Assembly: GCF_039962255.1 (NCBI RefSeq)
Contig: NZ_JAMPKY010000001.1
Span: forward strand, 186,001 to 250,000
Source: Leptolyngbya subtilissima AS-A7
Lineage (GTDB): Bacteria > Cyanobacteriota > Cyanobacteriia > Phormidesmidales > Phormidesmidaceae
Direction: 5' to 3'
Length of the DNA stretch: 64,000 nucleotides
In this document: piece after piece, positions 1 through 10,170 of the stretch
Numbering within the stretch: position 1 is the first letter of the stretch
Layout: each line of letters opens with the position of its first letter
The notes under the pieces: model-generated
What the model saw: only the letters and a program-made list of their open reading frames with translations
The model's database searches: none
What the model was told of the DNA's origin: nothing
Position numbers and translations under genes: made by a program

Positions 1-353
1 ACGTGCTAGAAGTAGCGCGGGAGCTCAGCACCGTGCGCGAGTCGATCGAGCGCATGGCGGCTCAGCAGCAAAACCTCAAACGGCAAGTGGCCTTTTCACA
101 AATTTACCTAACCCTAGAAAGCCCGGTAACTCAAGTAACCCCGCTGCGCCCAGTGGGTGAAACTCTCGACAACACCTGGGAATCGGCAACTCAATCGGTG
201 AAAGCGTTTACCGTTAGCGGGCTAAAGCTAGCGCTCTGGCTGCTGGCCTTTAGCCCCTATTGGGTGTTGCTGGCGGCGGTTGGCTACGGCGGCTATCGGC
301 TGTGGCACCATCACACCGCACAGCCCGAACCGGCTGAGGCAGACAATAGTTAA
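1..353 (+). CDS. DUF4349 family protein, C-terminal part (5' end outside window)
   Basis: The reading frame is open at the left edge, so this is the 3' end of a longer gene. The visible ~116 residues start with a charged helical stretch (TVRESIERMAAQQQNLKRQV) followed by SQIYLTLES, then one hydrophobic segment (LALWLLAFSPYWVLLAAVGY) and a short His-rich, acidic tail. This coiled coil, beta strand and C-terminal membrane helix is how DUF4349 proteins end; these are usually N-terminal lipoproteins of unknown function held at the membrane. The family call rests only on this tail. A hairpin lies just after the stop, and pheT converges from the other side. Confidence 0.6.
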   Translation, partial: VLEVARELSTVRESIERMAAQQQNLKRQVAFSQIYLTLESPVTQVTPLRPVGETLDNTWESATQSVKAFTVSGLKLALWLLAFSPYWVLLAAVGYGGYRLWHHHTAQPEPAEADNS

Positions 354-376
354 GGTAATGCCCTAGTTAAAGCAAA

Positions 377-414
377 CCCCACGTTCCCTGAGCGGAACCG
401 CAGGGAACGCGGGG
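377..414. terminator. Bidirectional hairpin between the DUF4349 gene and pheT
   Basis: A 14-bp stem (377-390 with 401-414, one mismatch) encloses a 10-nt loop in the 80-bp gap between two convergent genes. The position suits a shared terminator. There is no clear T-run on either side, so factor-independent termination is inferred from the stem alone. Confidence 0.6.
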
Positions 415-433
415 CGGTGGCATGTCGGTGCAG

Positions 434-2872
434 TTAGCTGCGCAGCGTTACGCCAAACTGCTTCTCTAAGGTGGCGCGCACTTTTTGGTGCACAGGGTCT
501 ACCGTTTCATCGGTGAGGGTTTGGTCGGGGGAGCGGTAGACCAGACGAAAGGCCAAGCTACGCTGCCCTTGGGGGACGCTTTCGCCCCGGTACTCGTCGA
601 ATAGAGCGACCGACTCCAGCAGTTTGCCCCCGGCTTTGGTCATGGTTGTTGTTAGGTCGGCGACGGTGACCTCGAGCGGGGCGTAGAAGGCTAGGTCGCG
701 ATCGCTGGCCGGAAACGTCGAGTACGCGGCAAACTTTGCCGACTTTTGCAGCACTGGCACCAGGCAGGTCTCCAGCGCCGACCAGTTGAGCTGAAACACA
801 TACACCTCGGCGGGTAGCTCCCGCTGCTGCCGCAGCTGGGGATGCAGTTGACCAAAGCGACCTAGCTCCGTTCGCCCGCGCACCCATAGCGATGCGGTGC
901 GACCGGGGTGAAAGCGTGGGTCGGTGCTATCGGCACGGTAGTCAACCGTCAGGCCCAGGCGGCTAAAGACTCCATCGAGAATACCTTTGGCCTCGTACCA
1001 GGTGAGGGGCCGATCTTGACCGCTGGTGACCCACTGGCTCGATCGCCCGTCGCCGCCGACAATGCCACCTACCGCTTCAGCCTCATGAATGCCGCCCTCG
1101 TCTTGCCAAAAGATGTGGCCGATCTCAAAGCCGTTGAGGGGGCCGTTTCCCTGGTTGAGGTTAAATTCGTAGGCATCAATCAGCCCATCCACCAAATCCT
1201 GACGCAGGGCCGAATATTCAGGAAAAAGGGGGTTGGCGAGGGTGACTTGGCGATCGCTAATTGGCTTAGTCAGCGAGTAGTGCAGCAGCTCGGTCAGCCC
1301 CGCCGCGCGAAACGTCTCCCGCAGCTTGCGACGCAGGGCCGCCTCTACCGATAAAAAGCCGCCGATCGCCTTTTGGGGCAGGGTGTCGGCAAAGTGGTTA
1401 TAGCCGTAGAGACGGGCTACTTCTTCAATCAGATCCACTTCGCGCTCCAGATCGCGGTAGCGATAGGGGGGTACGGTTACGGCCCACACGCTCGCATCAT
1501 CTGTCGGAGCTACCTGGCAGCCCAGGGTTTCTAGCAGCTTTTGAATGGTTTCAGGCGGCAGGTCTTGGGGCTGGTCGCCCAGATTGATCACTTTGCCCAG
1601 CAGTTGGGCTACCCGGCTCAGCCGCAGGGTAATCACCCGTTCGGGGATGGCCGCCCCGAGGGCGGTGGTGCCGGTGGTCTGGGCAATGACGGTGGCTCCA
1701 GCTAGCTCTTGCAGCAGCTGGAGGGCGCGATCGCAGGCCAGCCCTAGCTCTGCCGGGTTGACACCACGCTCGTAGCGGGCCGAAGCCTCGGTACGCAACC
1801 CTTGACTGCGGGCCGACTTGCGAATCGCCGCCGCGTCAAAAAAGGCGGCCTCTAGCATGATCGCCTGGGTGCCATCGTGGACCTCGGTGGCTTCACCGCC
1901 CATCACCCCCGCCAGGGCCACGGGCTGGTCGTTGGCCGTAATTAATAGAGTCTCGGGCTGAAGCTGACGCTTTTGGCTATCTAGGGTCACCAGGGTTTCG
2001 CCGGGCTGAGCATAGCGAACGCCGAGGTTGAGAGTGTCCCCAGTGGTCAGCAGGCGATCGCGGTCAAAGGCGTGCAGCGGCTGGCCCCACTCCAGGAGCA
2101 CGTAATTCGTGACATCCACCACATTATTAATGGGGCGAGTGCCCGCTGCCACCAACCGCTGCTGCAACCACTGGGGTGAGGGGCCAAGGGCAATGTTCTC
2201 TAATACCGTGCCGATGTAGATTGGGCAGGCTTTCTCGTCGGGAAGGGCGATTCCCGGAGCTGTGGCGCTTTTTGGTACCGTCGGCGCCTGGGTCACCGGC
2301 AGGTGCAGCTCGGTCCCCGTAATCGCGGCCACTTCGCGGGCGATGCCCACCATGCTGAGGGCGTCAGCCCGGTTGGCGGTCGAGGTGACATCGAGAATCA
2401 CATCATCTAGGCCGAGCAGAGGACGCACGTCTTGCCCCAGCTCTAGGCTGTCAGCTGCAAAAATATGGATGCCCTCAGAATCCTTCGCCAACCCCAACTC
2501 TGCCAGGGAGCAGATCATGCCCGCTGAGGGCACGCCGCGCAGCTTGCGGGGCTTGATGGTCAAATCTACCACCGGCAAGTAGGTATCGACGGTGGCCACT
2601 GCCACGTAGATGTCGGCTCGCACGTTGGCAGCCCCGCACACTATAGTTGAACTATCGGCTTGGCCAATATCGACCACACACACGCTGAGCTTGTCGGCAT
2701 CGGGGTGCGGGGTACGCTCTACCACTCGGCCAACCACCACGCCATCGGCCCAAGTGCGTCTATCTTCAATGTCTTCGACCTCAAACCCGGCCATGGTTAG
2801 GGCATCGGCTAGCTCTTCGGCAGAAAGCTGGACATTGACGTATTCATTGAGCCAGTTCAGAGATATGCGCAT
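434..2872 (-). CDS. pheT: Phenylalanine--tRNA ligase beta subunit
   Basis: Beta chain of the alpha2-beta2 enzyme that charges tRNA(Phe) in the cytoplasm; the beta chain binds tRNA and carries the editing site. The protein begins [12 protein letters not shown], as in bacterial PheT, followed by the tRNA-binding EMAP/OB region (residues ~40-150), the B3/B4 editing region (~210-400, with [22 protein letters not shown]), B5 (~410-480), the synthetase-like core and a C-terminal ferredoxin-fold anticodon-binding domain ([10 protein letters not shown]). The 812-residue length is normal. The frame stays open 40 codons upstream, but that extension is unlike the family, so the ATG at 2872 is chosen. 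pheS is not in the window. Confidence 0.96.
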   Translation of the reverse strand: MRISLNWLNEYVNVQLSAEELADALTMAGFEVEDIEDRRTWADGVVVGRVVERTPHPDADKLSVCVVDIGQADSSTIVCGAANVRADIYVAVATVDTYLPVVDLTIKPRKLRGVPSAGMICSLAELGLAKDSEGIHIFAADSLELGQDVRPLLGLDDVILDVTSTANRADALSMVGIAREVAAITGTELHLPVTQAPTVPKSATAPGIALPDEKACPIYIGTVLENIALGPSPQWLQQRLVAAGTRPINNVVDVTNYVLLEWGQPLHAFDRDRLLTTGDTLNLGVRYAQPGETLVTLDSQKRQLQPETLLITANDQPVALAGVMGGEATEVHDGTQAIMLEAAFFDAAAIRKSARSQGLRTEASARYERGVNPAELGLACDRALQLLQELAGATVIAQTTGTTALGAAIPERVITLRLSRVAQLLGKVINLGDQPQDLPPETIQKLLETLGCQVAPTDDASVWAVTVPPYRYRDLEREVDLIEEVARLYGYNHFADTLPQKAIGGFLSVEAALRRKLRETFRAAGLTELLHYSLTKPISDRQVTLANPLFPEYSALRQDLVDGLIDAYEFNLNQGNGPLNGFEIGHIFWQDEGGIHEAEAVGGIVGGDGRSSQWVTSGQDRPLTWYEAKGILDGVFSRLGLTVDYRADSTDPRFHPGRTASLWVRGRTELGRFGQLHPQLRQQRELPAEVYVFQLNWSALETCLVPVLQKSAKFAAYSTFPASDRDLAFYAPLEVTVADLTTTMTKAGGKLLESVALFDEYRGESVPQGQRSLAFRLVYRSPDQTLTDETVDPVHQKVRATLEKQFGVTLRS

Positions 2873-3255
2873 GGTGGGGCTGTCTTGACCGTTAGAAAAT
2901 CTAGAATGCTGTGGTTTATTGCCCAAACATTCTACCCCGTGGGCATTGCATCTACCCAAGGGCGCCAGCTCTCTACTGCACACCTGATTCACTATTGAGA
3001 ATGGGGAGCAAGGGTTTATCGACTTTTCACATTTCCCCTGGATTTTGGGCAGAAGTATATATCCCTGTAGGTGAATGCTATAACCCCTCTCTGAAACAGG
3101 GAATAATTGGGGTAATGTGGCATTACCGAGAGGGGTCGGTCCCCACAGCTGCCGCGATCGCAGCCTTAGGGCTGCCCTGTTACTGCCCCGCTGCTGGTTA
3201 ATTACCGCTTGCCGTGGCCTTCGGGCCCGTCTAGATACCCACCATTCTGGGCCGC
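2873..3255. other. Divergent pheT / kinase intergenic region with nested inverted repeats
   Basis: This 383-bp spacer must hold the promoters of pheT (leftward) and the kinase gene (rightward). A 9-bp outer stem (3083-3091 with 3128-3136) abuts a 7-bp inner hairpin (3111-3117 with 3121-3127). The two right arms are contiguous, giving a stacked structure. A 6-bp hairpin follows at 3160-3175. No clear -10/-35 pair and no gene were recognised. Confidence 0.4.
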
Positions 3256-4845
3256 ATGAGCTACTGCATCAACCCTGATTGTTCTAAGCCTAAGAACCCC
3301 CCCACGGTTAACCAATGTCAAACGTGCGGGGCAGAGCTACTGTTGCGGGATCGCTACCGGATGATTCGGGCTCTGGGCCAGGGTGGCTTTGGGGCAACCT
3401 TTCTGGCTCGCGATGAGCTGCTGCCCGGCAAGCCCCCCTGCGTCATCAAACAGCTGCGCCCCTCCGCCGAAGCCCCCCACGTGCTCGAGATGGCACGAGA
3501 TTTGTTTAAACGAGAAGCCAAGATCCTAGGGATGATCGGTAACCATCCCCAACTGCCCCGCCTGCTTGACTACTTTGAGAGCGAGCAAGAGTTTTTTCTG
3601 GTGCAGGAATATATCAACGGCCTCACCCTACAGCAAGAGGTCAAGCGCGGTGGCCCCTTCACTGAGGCTGGGGTCAAGCAATTCCTCAGCGAAATCTTGG
3701 CGATGGTGCAGTACGTCCACGATAACCACGTTATTCACCGCGACATTAAACCTGCCAACATCATTCGTCGTGACCAGGATAAAAAACTGGTGCTGATCGA
3801 CTTTGGGGCCGTAAAAGACAAAGTCAACCCAGCCCAGGCCGCCAGCTCTGACCAGACAGCCCTCACCGCTTATGCCATCGGCACTCCCGGCTACGCGCCC
3901 CCTGAGCAGATGGCCATGCGCCCCGTCTACGCCAGCGATATCTACGCCTTGGGGGTGACCTGCATTTATTTGCTGTCGGCTAAAGCCCCCAAAGATCTCA
4001 ACTACGACCCCAACAACGGGGAACTGCTGTGGCGTGAGCACGTGCACATTAGCGACCACTTTGCTGGTGTGCTGCAAAAGATGCTGGAGATCTCGGTCAA
4101 GCATCGCTACCAGAGCGTGGAGGCTATCCATCGCGACCTAGATCTTGAACCCTACATGGAAAGCCTGGCCCAAAACATGGCGTTTCCCACCTCGTTGGGG
4201 CCGGCCACCAGCGGCTATAGCATTGGCGGGCCAGTGAGTGGTTCCTCACCCCATGCCGCTATCAGCAACTCAGGGGGTGGCTCTCCGTCATCTCGCATGG
4301 CGGCAGCGATTCGAGCCCGGCGGGAGCGATCGCATTCGGGGGCCAAGAGCATGGCTCCCCTGGTGCCAACTCAAAACGGCTCGCCCACCCCGCGGAAAGC
4401 TACGCCCGCCGCTGCCGTGCTGTCTGCTGAAGATGTCAAGCAGAAGTACGCTAAAGGACGACGCGACTTTTCGCTGCAAACCTTCAAAGACCTTGATCTG
4501 CAGCGCACCCTGCTGGTCGAAGCTAACTTTAATCAATCAAAGCTGCCCAGTGCCAACTTCCAAGGCTCTGATCTCAGCAACGCCAACTTTGGCCGGGCTA
4601 ACCTGTGCAAAGCAACCTTGCGCAACGCCAAGTTGATCAAGGCCTACTTCCACTATGCCAACTTGGAGGGGGCCGATCTGCGGGGGGCCAACCTCGCCCA
4701 TGCCTGTCTGTCGAACGCTAACCTGCGGGGGGCCAACCTCTGCGGAGCTGACCTGACGGGAGCGCTAATTTCTGCCGACCAGCTGGCAGCAGCTCGCACC
4801 AACTGGTCTACGGTGATGCCCAACGGCCGCCGGGGCGTTCTTTAG
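3256..4845 (+). CDS. Ser/Thr protein kinase with N-terminal Cys motif and C-terminal pentapeptide repeats (SpkB type)
   Basis: Hanks-type kinase of 529 residues. A four-cysteine motif (C4, C9, C21, C24) precedes the kinase fold. Visible kinase motifs are the glycine loop GQGGFG (41-46), Lys65 in VIKQ, the catalytic loop HRDIKPAN (161-168), DFG (182-184) and [11 protein letters not shown] Ser/Gly/Pro-rich linker (~300-395) leads to about a dozen A(D/N)LxxA pentapeptide repeats (~415-515), which fold as a right-handed beta helix. This order matches Synechocystis SpkB, reported in oxidative-stress signalling; the cysteines could sense redox, which is inference. Its stop overlaps the stop of the convergent membrane-protein gene by 4 bp. 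Confidence 0.9.
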   Translation: MSYCINPDCSKPKNPPTVNQCQTCGAELLLRDRYRMIRALGQGGFGATFLARDELLPGKPPCVIKQLRPSAEAPHVLEMARDLFKREAKILGMIGNHPQLPRLLDYFESEQEFFLVQEYINGLTLQQEVKRGGPFTEAGVKQFLSEILAMVQYVHDNHVIHRDIKPANIIRRDQDKKLVLIDFGAVKDKVNPAQAASSDQTALTAYAIGTPGYAPPEQMAMRPVYASDIYALGVTCIYLLSAKAPKDLNYDPNNGELLWREHVHISDHFAGVLQKMLEISVKHRYQSVEAIHRDLDLEPYMESLAQNMAFPTSLGPATSGYSIGGPVSGSSPHAAISNSGGGSPSSRMAAAIRARRERSHSGAKSMAPLVPTQNGSPTPRKATPAAAVLSAEDVKQKYAKGRRDFSLQTFKDLDLQRTLLVEANFNQSKLPSANFQGSDLSNANFGRANLCKATLRNAKLIKAYFHYANLEGADLRGANLAHACLSNANLRGANLCGADLTGALISADQLAAARTNWSTVMPNGRRGVL

Positions 4846-6032
4846 GGCAGGGCTGGTGCTTTAGCCTGGGGTGAGCCAGCGCCGGAACTGACGGAGGCTT
4901 CTGCCTCAGGAACAGGCTGACGGGAGTTGCGCAGTGCCACTAGGGCTTCTTTGATAATGACAGCAGCGGGGACGGCCACAATTACGCCCAGCAGACCCCC
5001 TACCCTCGCCCCGGACAAGATGGCGATAAAGACCCAAAAAGGGTTCAAGCCAGTAACGCTGCCCAACACGCGAGGAGCAATGCCGTTTTCGACCAGCTGC
5101 TGCACAACAACCGCAGAAATCAGCATGGGGATGGCAATTTTGATATCCCGCAGGGCCACCAGTAGGGTAACGATGATCACGCCGACGGTGCCACCAAAGG
5201 GCACCAGCGCCAGCAGTCCCACGGTGAGGCCAAACAGTGAACCGAAGGGGACGTTCAGCAGGCCAAAAATAATTGTCAGAGCGGTGCCAAAGCAGCTGGC
5301 GACGATGAACTGGCCTAAAAAATAGTTGCGAAAGCTCTGCCGCAGGGTCTCTGAGAAGGGTTGCTGGAGGCGGGTCGGTAGCAGCCCTACCACCCCTTCC
5401 CACACCTCTTCGCCGTGCTGGAGCAGGTAGAAGGTGAGCACCACGGTCAGCACAACGTCGAGCAGCTTGTTGGCGGTAAACACCGCCACGTTAATGGTGA
5501 GGTTGAGGGCTTCCCCAGCAATGGACTGGATCTCGCGCTTGAGGCGATCGCTGGTTTGAGCGATTAGCCCATCGAGGTTGATCGGCCAACCCCATTCGGC
5601 CATCTTGCCGTCGAGCACTATGAGCTGGGTTTTGCCTGAGTCAAACCAGTCGGGCAAGCGCACTACCAGCTGCTGACCCTGGTCGATAACAAAGGGCAGC
5701 ACTACAATAGCCAGCCCGGAAAATCCGACTAGAGCCAGCACTAGCACTAGGGTTGAGGCTAAGCCACGCTTGAGGCCGAGGGTCTCGAGGCGACCCATGG
5801 GATAGCTGAGCAAAAACGCCAGCAGACCCGCGATCAGCACGGTAACTAAAATTGAGCGGAAGTAACCGAAAATAACCGCCACCGCCCAAACGTTCAGTAC
5901 GAGCAGCGGGGTAGCCAGCAGCACTAGGGTTGACTGCGCCATGGGAGTAAGCTCTTCCCACCAGCGGGCTAGCCAGCTTTTGGCGATCGGTTCGTTACCA
6001 TGTGCTGCACCGTACTCCATACGTCTGCTCAT
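4842..6032 (-). CDS. AI-2E / PerM family membrane protein
   Basis: A 396-residue multi-spanning protein with about seven to eight hydrophobic segments: two near the N terminus (STLVLLATPLLVLNV and ILVTVLIAGLLAFLLSYPMG), one near 90-110, and a dense set after residue 170. The region PFGGTVGVIIVTLLVALRD and the conserved LFGLTVGLLALVPF stretch are typical of the AI-2 exporter/PerM (UPF0118) family. Substrates are known for few members; autoinducer-2 export and Na+/H+ antiport have been reported in others. The C-terminal tail is Pro/Ala-rich and probably cytoplasmic. The gene converges on the kinase gene with a 4-bp stop overlap. Confidence 0.88.
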   Translation of the reverse strand: MSRRMEYGAAHGNEPIAKSWLARWWEELTPMAQSTLVLLATPLLVLNVWAVAVIFGYFRSILVTVLIAGLLAFLLSYPMGRLETLGLKRGLASTLVLVLALVGFSGLAIVVLPFVIDQGQQLVVRLPDWFDSGKTQLIVLDGKMAEWGWPINLDGLIAQTSDRLKREIQSIAGEALNLTINVAVFTANKLLDVVLTVVLTFYLLQHGEEVWEGVVGLLPTRLQQPFSETLRQSFRNYFLGQFIVASCFGTALTIIFGLLNVPFGSLFGLTVGLLALVPFGGTVGVIIVTLLVALRDIKIAIPMLISAVVVQQLVENGIAPRVLGSVTGLNPFWVFIAILSGARVGGLLGVIVAVPAAVIIKEALVALRNSRQPVPEAEASVSSGAGSPQAKAPALP

Positions 6033-6249
6033 GTGGGCCAGGGTCTATCGGGGCGCGGCCGTTATAGCCATCTACAGCCTAAGGCAAAGCAGCGGGTTTC
6101 AAGCTTGGGCGATCGCGCTTTTTTACCAGCCAGATGAAGGTTTGCCTCTGGCACTAGTCACCTCAAAGGGTAATATGTAAACAATTTAAAACAAATCCTT
6201 CTATAGTCCAGTTTGATTGGTTCGGCTCATTACCTAAGTTAATTACTCT

Positions 6250-6960
6250 ATGCTGGCCTCCCATTCCGCCCCTACCTCAGGAATCATTCTCAAGCAGCCC
6301 CATCCCCAAAAGGTGCTGGTGCTGGGCGATAGTCTGGTGTACGGCTTTGGTGACCCAGAAGGCGGCGGCTGGGTTGAGCGCCTGCGTCGCTTGACCATGG
6401 CCCCAGGCCGTGAGGGGGCAGTTTTTTACAACCTCGGGGTGCGGGGGGATGGCGTCAGCCAGGTGAGACAGCGCCTTGACCATGAGTTTCGTAACCGAGG
6501 CGAGCTGCGCAACCGAGTGCCCGATCTGCTGGTGCTGTCGGTGGGTCTCAATGACTCGGCACGGGTGGGCAATACCCTGGGCCGTAACCGTACCGACTTT
6601 GACGAGTTTCAGGAGCATATGGAGGCGCTGCTGAACCAGGCGCAACGGCTGTGCCCGGTGCTGTTTATCGGCATGACGCCGGTCAACGAGCAGGCCATGC
6701 CCTTCTCAGAGGTGCTGTATTACACCCATAGCGACCAGTGGCGCTATCGTGAAGCCACTCGTCTGGTCTGCACCAGCCACAACATTCCTTACCTAGATGT
6801 GCTCAACCTGTGGATGGGCCGGGGTGAAGCCTGGTGGCAGCCGCTGATTTCTGTGGATGGCCTGCACCCCAACGTAGCTGGCTATCGGGCGCTGCTCCAG
6901 GACATTCTCACCTGGGATGCCTTTCAAGCCGCTGTCGATGTGCCGGTTGGTCAAGCCTAG
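6250..6960 (+). CDS. SGNH/GDSL-family hydrolase
   Basis: A 236-residue serine hydrolase of the SGNH superfamily. Block I, VLVLGDSLVYGFG, places the nucleophile at Ser28. The block II glycine is in YNLGVRGDG, block III is LSVGLNDSAR, and block V is VDGLHPNVAGY with Asp203 and His206 completing the triad. No signal peptide is visible, so a cytoplasmic esterase or lysophospholipase-type activity is likely; the substrate cannot be read from the sequence. The next gene starts 29 bp downstream on the same strand, suggesting a two-gene operon with the DUF2252 protein. Confidence 0.88.
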   Translation: MLASHSAPTSGIILKQPHPQKVLVLGDSLVYGFGDPEGGGWVERLRRLTMAPGREGAVFYNLGVRGDGVSQVRQRLDHEFRNRGELRNRVPDLLVLSVGLNDSARVGNTLGRNRTDFDEFQEHMEALLNQAQRLCPVLFIGMTPVNEQAMPFSEVLYYTHSDQWRYREATRLVCTSHNIPYLDVLNLWMGRGEAWWQPLISVDGLHPNVAGYRALLQDILTWDAFQAAVDVPVGQA

Positions 6961-6989
6961 CTACGCTGCTGTTTCTGGCCTGTATTGCT

Positions 6990-8408
6990 ATGGTTACCGC
7001 TGACGAACCGGCTTCTAACCCAGCCGATGCTGATATACCTCAGTCGGTGGCCGATCGCATGGCAGCGGGCAAGGCTTTGCGGCAGCGGGTCAAGCGCTCT
7101 GACCTGGGCAAATATCACTCCCCTGCCAATCGCCCTGACCCGATAGCTCTGCTGCAGGCCCAGGCGACAACGCGCCTGCCAGCCCTGGTGCCGCTGCGCT
7201 ACGGACGGATGCTGGCGTCACCCTTTGCCTTTTTGCGGGGTTCGGCGGCGGTGATGGTGGCCGATATTGCTCCAGCACCGACTACCGGCATTGAGGTGCA
7301 GGCCTGTGGTGACATGCATGTGTCTAATTTTGGAGTGTTTGCCTCGGCTGAGCGCAACCTGGTATTTGCCATCAACGACTTTGACGAAACCTACCTCGCC
7401 CCCTGGGAGTGGGATCTGAAGCGTCTGGCGGCCAGCATTGTGGTGGGGGGGCGGTATTTAGGAGGCGATCGCTCCCTTTGCCAAAACTCAGTGCGGGCGG
7501 CGATCGAATCCTACCGTCAGCACTTGGCCGCCTATGCCGACCTGCCTTACCTTGAGCTGTGGTACGACAACATTAGTGAATCCGAACTACTCGGAAAGCT
7601 GCCCGACAGCGCCGAGAAGTACGCCCAGCGAGTTTTGGATAAGGCGCGCGATCGCAACCACCTGCAAGTGCTCGACGAAATGACCAACCTGGTGGACGAT
7701 CGCCACCACATCATCGAGTCACCGCCGTTGGTGGTGCGGGCCGAGACCCTAAGCGATGGCCCTACGGTAATAGCTGACGTGAAGACGCTACTGCAAGACT
7801 ATTTGACGTCTCTGAGCGGCGATCGCCGCTTTTTGCTATCGCGCTACCGACTGCTGGATGTGGCCCGTAAAGTAGTAGGAGTGGGGAGTGTGGGCACCCG
7901 TTGCTGGGTGCTTTATTTAGAGGGCAAAGACGCCAGCGATCCACTGTTCTTACAGGTCAAAGAAGCCCAGCCCTCAGCGCTGGCTCCCTACTCCTCGGCG
8001 CGGTGTGACCATCGATTGCCCGACGACCACCAGGGGCGGCGGGTGGTGATTGGGCAGAAGTTGATTCAGGGGTCTCCCGATATTTTTCTGGGCTGGGGCA
8101 GCCTCAACGGCACCCACTACTACGTTCGCCAACTGCGCGACATGAAAGGCGGATTTAAGCTCGAACCCGACAAGTTTCAGGTGTCGAGACTGCCTGACTA
8201 CTGCACCCTCTGCGGCTGGGCGCTGGCGCTGGCCCACGCTAAATCGGGCGACGCCGCCATGCTGGCGGGCTATATCGGTAAAGGCGATGCATTAGCCGAT
8301 GCTCTGGTTCTCTTTGCCGAAGCCTACGCCGACCAAACCGAGCGCGACTACGATTGCCTAGTAGCCGCCGCTAAGCAGGGGCGCATTCCGGTTGACTACG
8401 AAGATTGA
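6990..8408 (+). CDS. DUF2252 family protein
   Basis: A 472-residue protein with the DUF2252 hallmarks ACGDMHVSNFGVFAS and INDFDETYLAPWEWDLKRLA. This arrangement resembles the catalytic HGDxHxxN and DFD loops of aminoglycoside-phosphotransferase-like kinases, so a kinase-like fold is plausible; the biochemical role of the family is unknown. The frame stays open upstream into the SGNH gene, but the ATG at 6990 is preferred because DUF2252 proteins begin near the RMAAGKALRQ helix. No good ribosome binding site supports it, and a hydrophobic stretch (LATLLFLACIA) is coded just upstream, so a longer form cannot be excluded. It probably shares a transcript with the SGNH gene. Confidence 0.82.
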   Translation: MVTADEPASNPADADIPQSVADRMAAGKALRQRVKRSDLGKYHSPANRPDPIALLQAQATTRLPALVPLRYGRMLASPFAFLRGSAAVMVADIAPAPTTGIEVQACGDMHVSNFGVFASAERNLVFAINDFDETYLAPWEWDLKRLAASIVVGGRYLGGDRSLCQNSVRAAIESYRQHLAAYADLPYLELWYDNISESELLGKLPDSAEKYAQRVLDKARDRNHLQVLDEMTNLVDDRHHIIESPPLVVRAETLSDGPTVIADVKTLLQDYLTSLSGDRRFLLSRYRLLDVARKVVGVGSVGTRCWVLYLEGKDASDPLFLQVKEAQPSALAPYSSARCDHRLPDDHQGRRVVIGQKLIQGSPDIFLGWGSLNGTHYYVRQLRDMKGGFKLEPDKFQVSRLPDYCTLCGWALALAHAKSGDAAMLAGYIGKGDALADALVLFAEAYADQTERDYDCLVAAAKQGRIPVDYED

Positions 8409-8412
8409 GGGG

Positions 8413-8919
8413 CTAGTCGAGACAGCCTTCATCTAGATCTGATCCTGTAGTCGGCGGCAGGCCAGACCGTTGAATTGGGCGGCCCAAAATCATATTCTGC
8501 GGCCGACTGACCGGTGGCGGCTGGGACGGGGCGGCTTCACACAAGGCCTCAACCTCGATTTCGACCAGCATATCGGGCTGCATGAGGGCAGGAATTTCGA
8601 CGGTGGTGTTGACCGGGGGATGGTCGGCAAACAGCTCGTGGTGGGCCTGGGCGACTTCTGCCCAGCGGCTCATATCAGTGATGTAGATGCGGGTACGCAC
8701 CACGTCGCTGAGGTCAGCATCCAGTTCTACTAAGGCCTGCTGAATGATCTCAAAGCAGCGCTTGGTTTGAGCGTAGGCATCGCCGGGGGCAAAGGTGCCC
8801 CCTTGGCCATCATTGGGAGCGGTGCCGGAGACAAAAATCTGTTGGCCTACCCGCAGCGCCCGGCAGTAGCCGACCTGCGCTTCCCACGGGGTACCCGAAA
8901 ATGCTCGCTGCCGCGCCAT
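8413..8919 (-). CDS. RidA (YjgF/YER057c/UK114) family protein
   Basis: A 168-residue member of the RidA superfamily, whose best-known members hydrolyse reactive enamine/imine intermediates made by PLP enzymes. Characteristic segments are VSGTAPND, the family's Arg/Glu pocket in VRTRIYITDM and ALMQPDMLVEIEVEA, and NTTVEIPAL. The protein is ~40 residues longer than canonical RidA because of a Pro-rich C-terminal tail with no recognisable domain. It converges on the DUF2252 gene with 4 bp between stops. Members of this subgroup (Rid4-7 type) often act in specific pathways, so the substrate remains open. Confidence 0.88.
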   Translation of the reverse strand: MARQRAFSGTPWEAQVGYCRALRVGQQIFVSGTAPNDGQGGTFAPGDAYAQTKRCFEIIQQALVELDADLSDVVRTRIYITDMSRWAEVAQAHHELFADHPPVNTTVEIPALMQPDMLVEIEVEALCEAAPSQPPPVSRPQNMILGRPIQRSGLPPTTGSDLDEGCLD

Positions 8920-9141
8920 CGCCCTGCCTAAGGTAAAATCAGCCCCAGCATAGCGTTATTCCTGGGTGGTGTCGGGCCTTTCAACCCGATGGCGGCTCGG
9001 AGCATCTCTAGAATGCCTGCCTTCAAACATAAGAGCGCTGAACTTGTTGCAGAATGGGGCATTGGCCCTGCAGCGATGGACGGGAATGGGTGGGCCTAGG
9101 GCAGGTAACGTCAAGACTGACTGACAGCTAATCGCAGGTCT

Positions 9142-10119
9142 ATGGTTGTTTTCTCCAAGATAGGAATGGCGGTGCTGGCCATTTTGGTCGGTAGCGGTGG
9201 GGTTGTAGCTCTGTTTTATGGGGCGAATGCGCTGGTGGAGCGCTTTGCCCCAGGACGGCTCAAAGGTCGCATTCTGCCCTGGGTTTATCTAGGCCCGGCG
9301 CTGCTGCTGCTGCTGGCCTACCTGGTCATCCCAACGGTATTGACGGTTTACGTTAGCCTGCTGGATGCGCGATCGCAGTCCTTCGTCGGCCTCAGCAACT
9401 ACATCTCCCTTTTTACTGATAAGGGCATGGGCGAGGCCTTTCGCAACAACATTCTCTGGCTGGTGGGGGTAACGGGGGGCAGCGTCAGCCTGGGGCTGCT
9501 GATTGCGGTGCTGGCCGACCGAGTGCGCTATGAGCCCTTACCCAAAACGCTGATCTTTCTGCCCATGGCGATCTCCTTTGTCGGAGCCAGCGTGATCTGG
9601 AAGTTTATTTACGCCTTTCGTCCGGCGGGGACTGCCCAAATTGGCTTGCTCAACGGGGTGATTACCAGCCTGGGCTTTGAGCCGGTGGGCTGGCTGGTTG
9701 AGCGATCGCTCAACAACTTCGCCCTGATCACCATTATGATTTGGCTGCAAACAGGCTTTTGCATGGTGCTGCTCTCGGCGGCGGTGAAGGGCATTCCCCA
9801 GGAGATGCTTGAAGCCGCCCGCATCGATGGGGCCAATGAGGTACAGATTTTTTGGCGCATTGTTGTACCCATGATTCGCTCCACCATTCTGGTGGTCTCG
9901 ACTACCACCGTGCTGCTGGTGCTCAAGGTATTCGACATTGTGTATGTGATGACGGCGGGCAACCAGGGCACCGAGGTAATCGCCAGCCGTATGTTCAAGG
10001 AGATGTTTAGCTTTCGCCACTATGGCCGGGGCAGCGCGATCGCCGTCATTTTGCTGCTCGCCGTCATCCCCATCATGGTCGTCAACATCCGCGAATTCCT
10101 CCACCCCACTACCCGCTAA
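9142..10119 (+). CDS. ggtC: Alpha-glucoside/compatible-solute ABC transporter permease (AglF/GgtC type)
   Basis: First of two membrane subunits of a CUT1-family importer. It has 325 residues with an extra N-terminal membrane helix (GMAVLAILVGSGGVVALFYG), the helix ILPWVYLGPALLLLLAYLVI, then the conserved core and the EAA coupling loop EAARIDGANEVQIFWRIVVP (~225-245) that docks on the ATPase. Gene order (permease, permease, ATPase, then an AglE-like binding protein) and sequence style match the Synechocystis Ggt system for glucosylglycerol, sucrose and trehalose. The substrate is inferred from the family. Translation starts at an ATG after a 222-bp leader that should hold the operon promoter. 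Confidence 0.8.
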   Translation: MVVFSKIGMAVLAILVGSGGVVALFYGANALVERFAPGRLKGRILPWVYLGPALLLLLAYLVIPTVLTVYVSLLDARSQSFVGLSNYISLFTDKGMGEAFRNNILWLVGVTGGSVSLGLLIAVLADRVRYEPLPKTLIFLPMAISFVGASVIWKFIYAFRPAGTAQIGLLNGVITSLGFEPVGWLVERSLNNFALITIMIWLQTGFCMVLLSAAVKGIPQEMLEAARIDGANEVQIFWRIVVPMIRSTILVVSTTTVLLVLKVFDIVYVMTAGNQGTEVIASRMFKEMFSFRHYGRGSAIAVILLLAVIPIMVVNIREFLHPTTR

Positions 10120-10170
10120 ACCCCCTACCCTCCCACTCGCTAACCCTTCCACTCGCCAACCCTCTACCCC
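10120..10170 (+). repeat. C/T-rich low-complexity spacer between the two permease genes
   Basis: The 51-bp gap consists of iterations of CCCACTCGCTAAC / CCACTCGCCAAC-like units with almost no G on the top strand. It resembles the larger octamer array after the next gene. It lacks a clear ribosome binding site for the second permease, so translational coupling or an unusual initiation context is likely. Confidence 0.6.
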
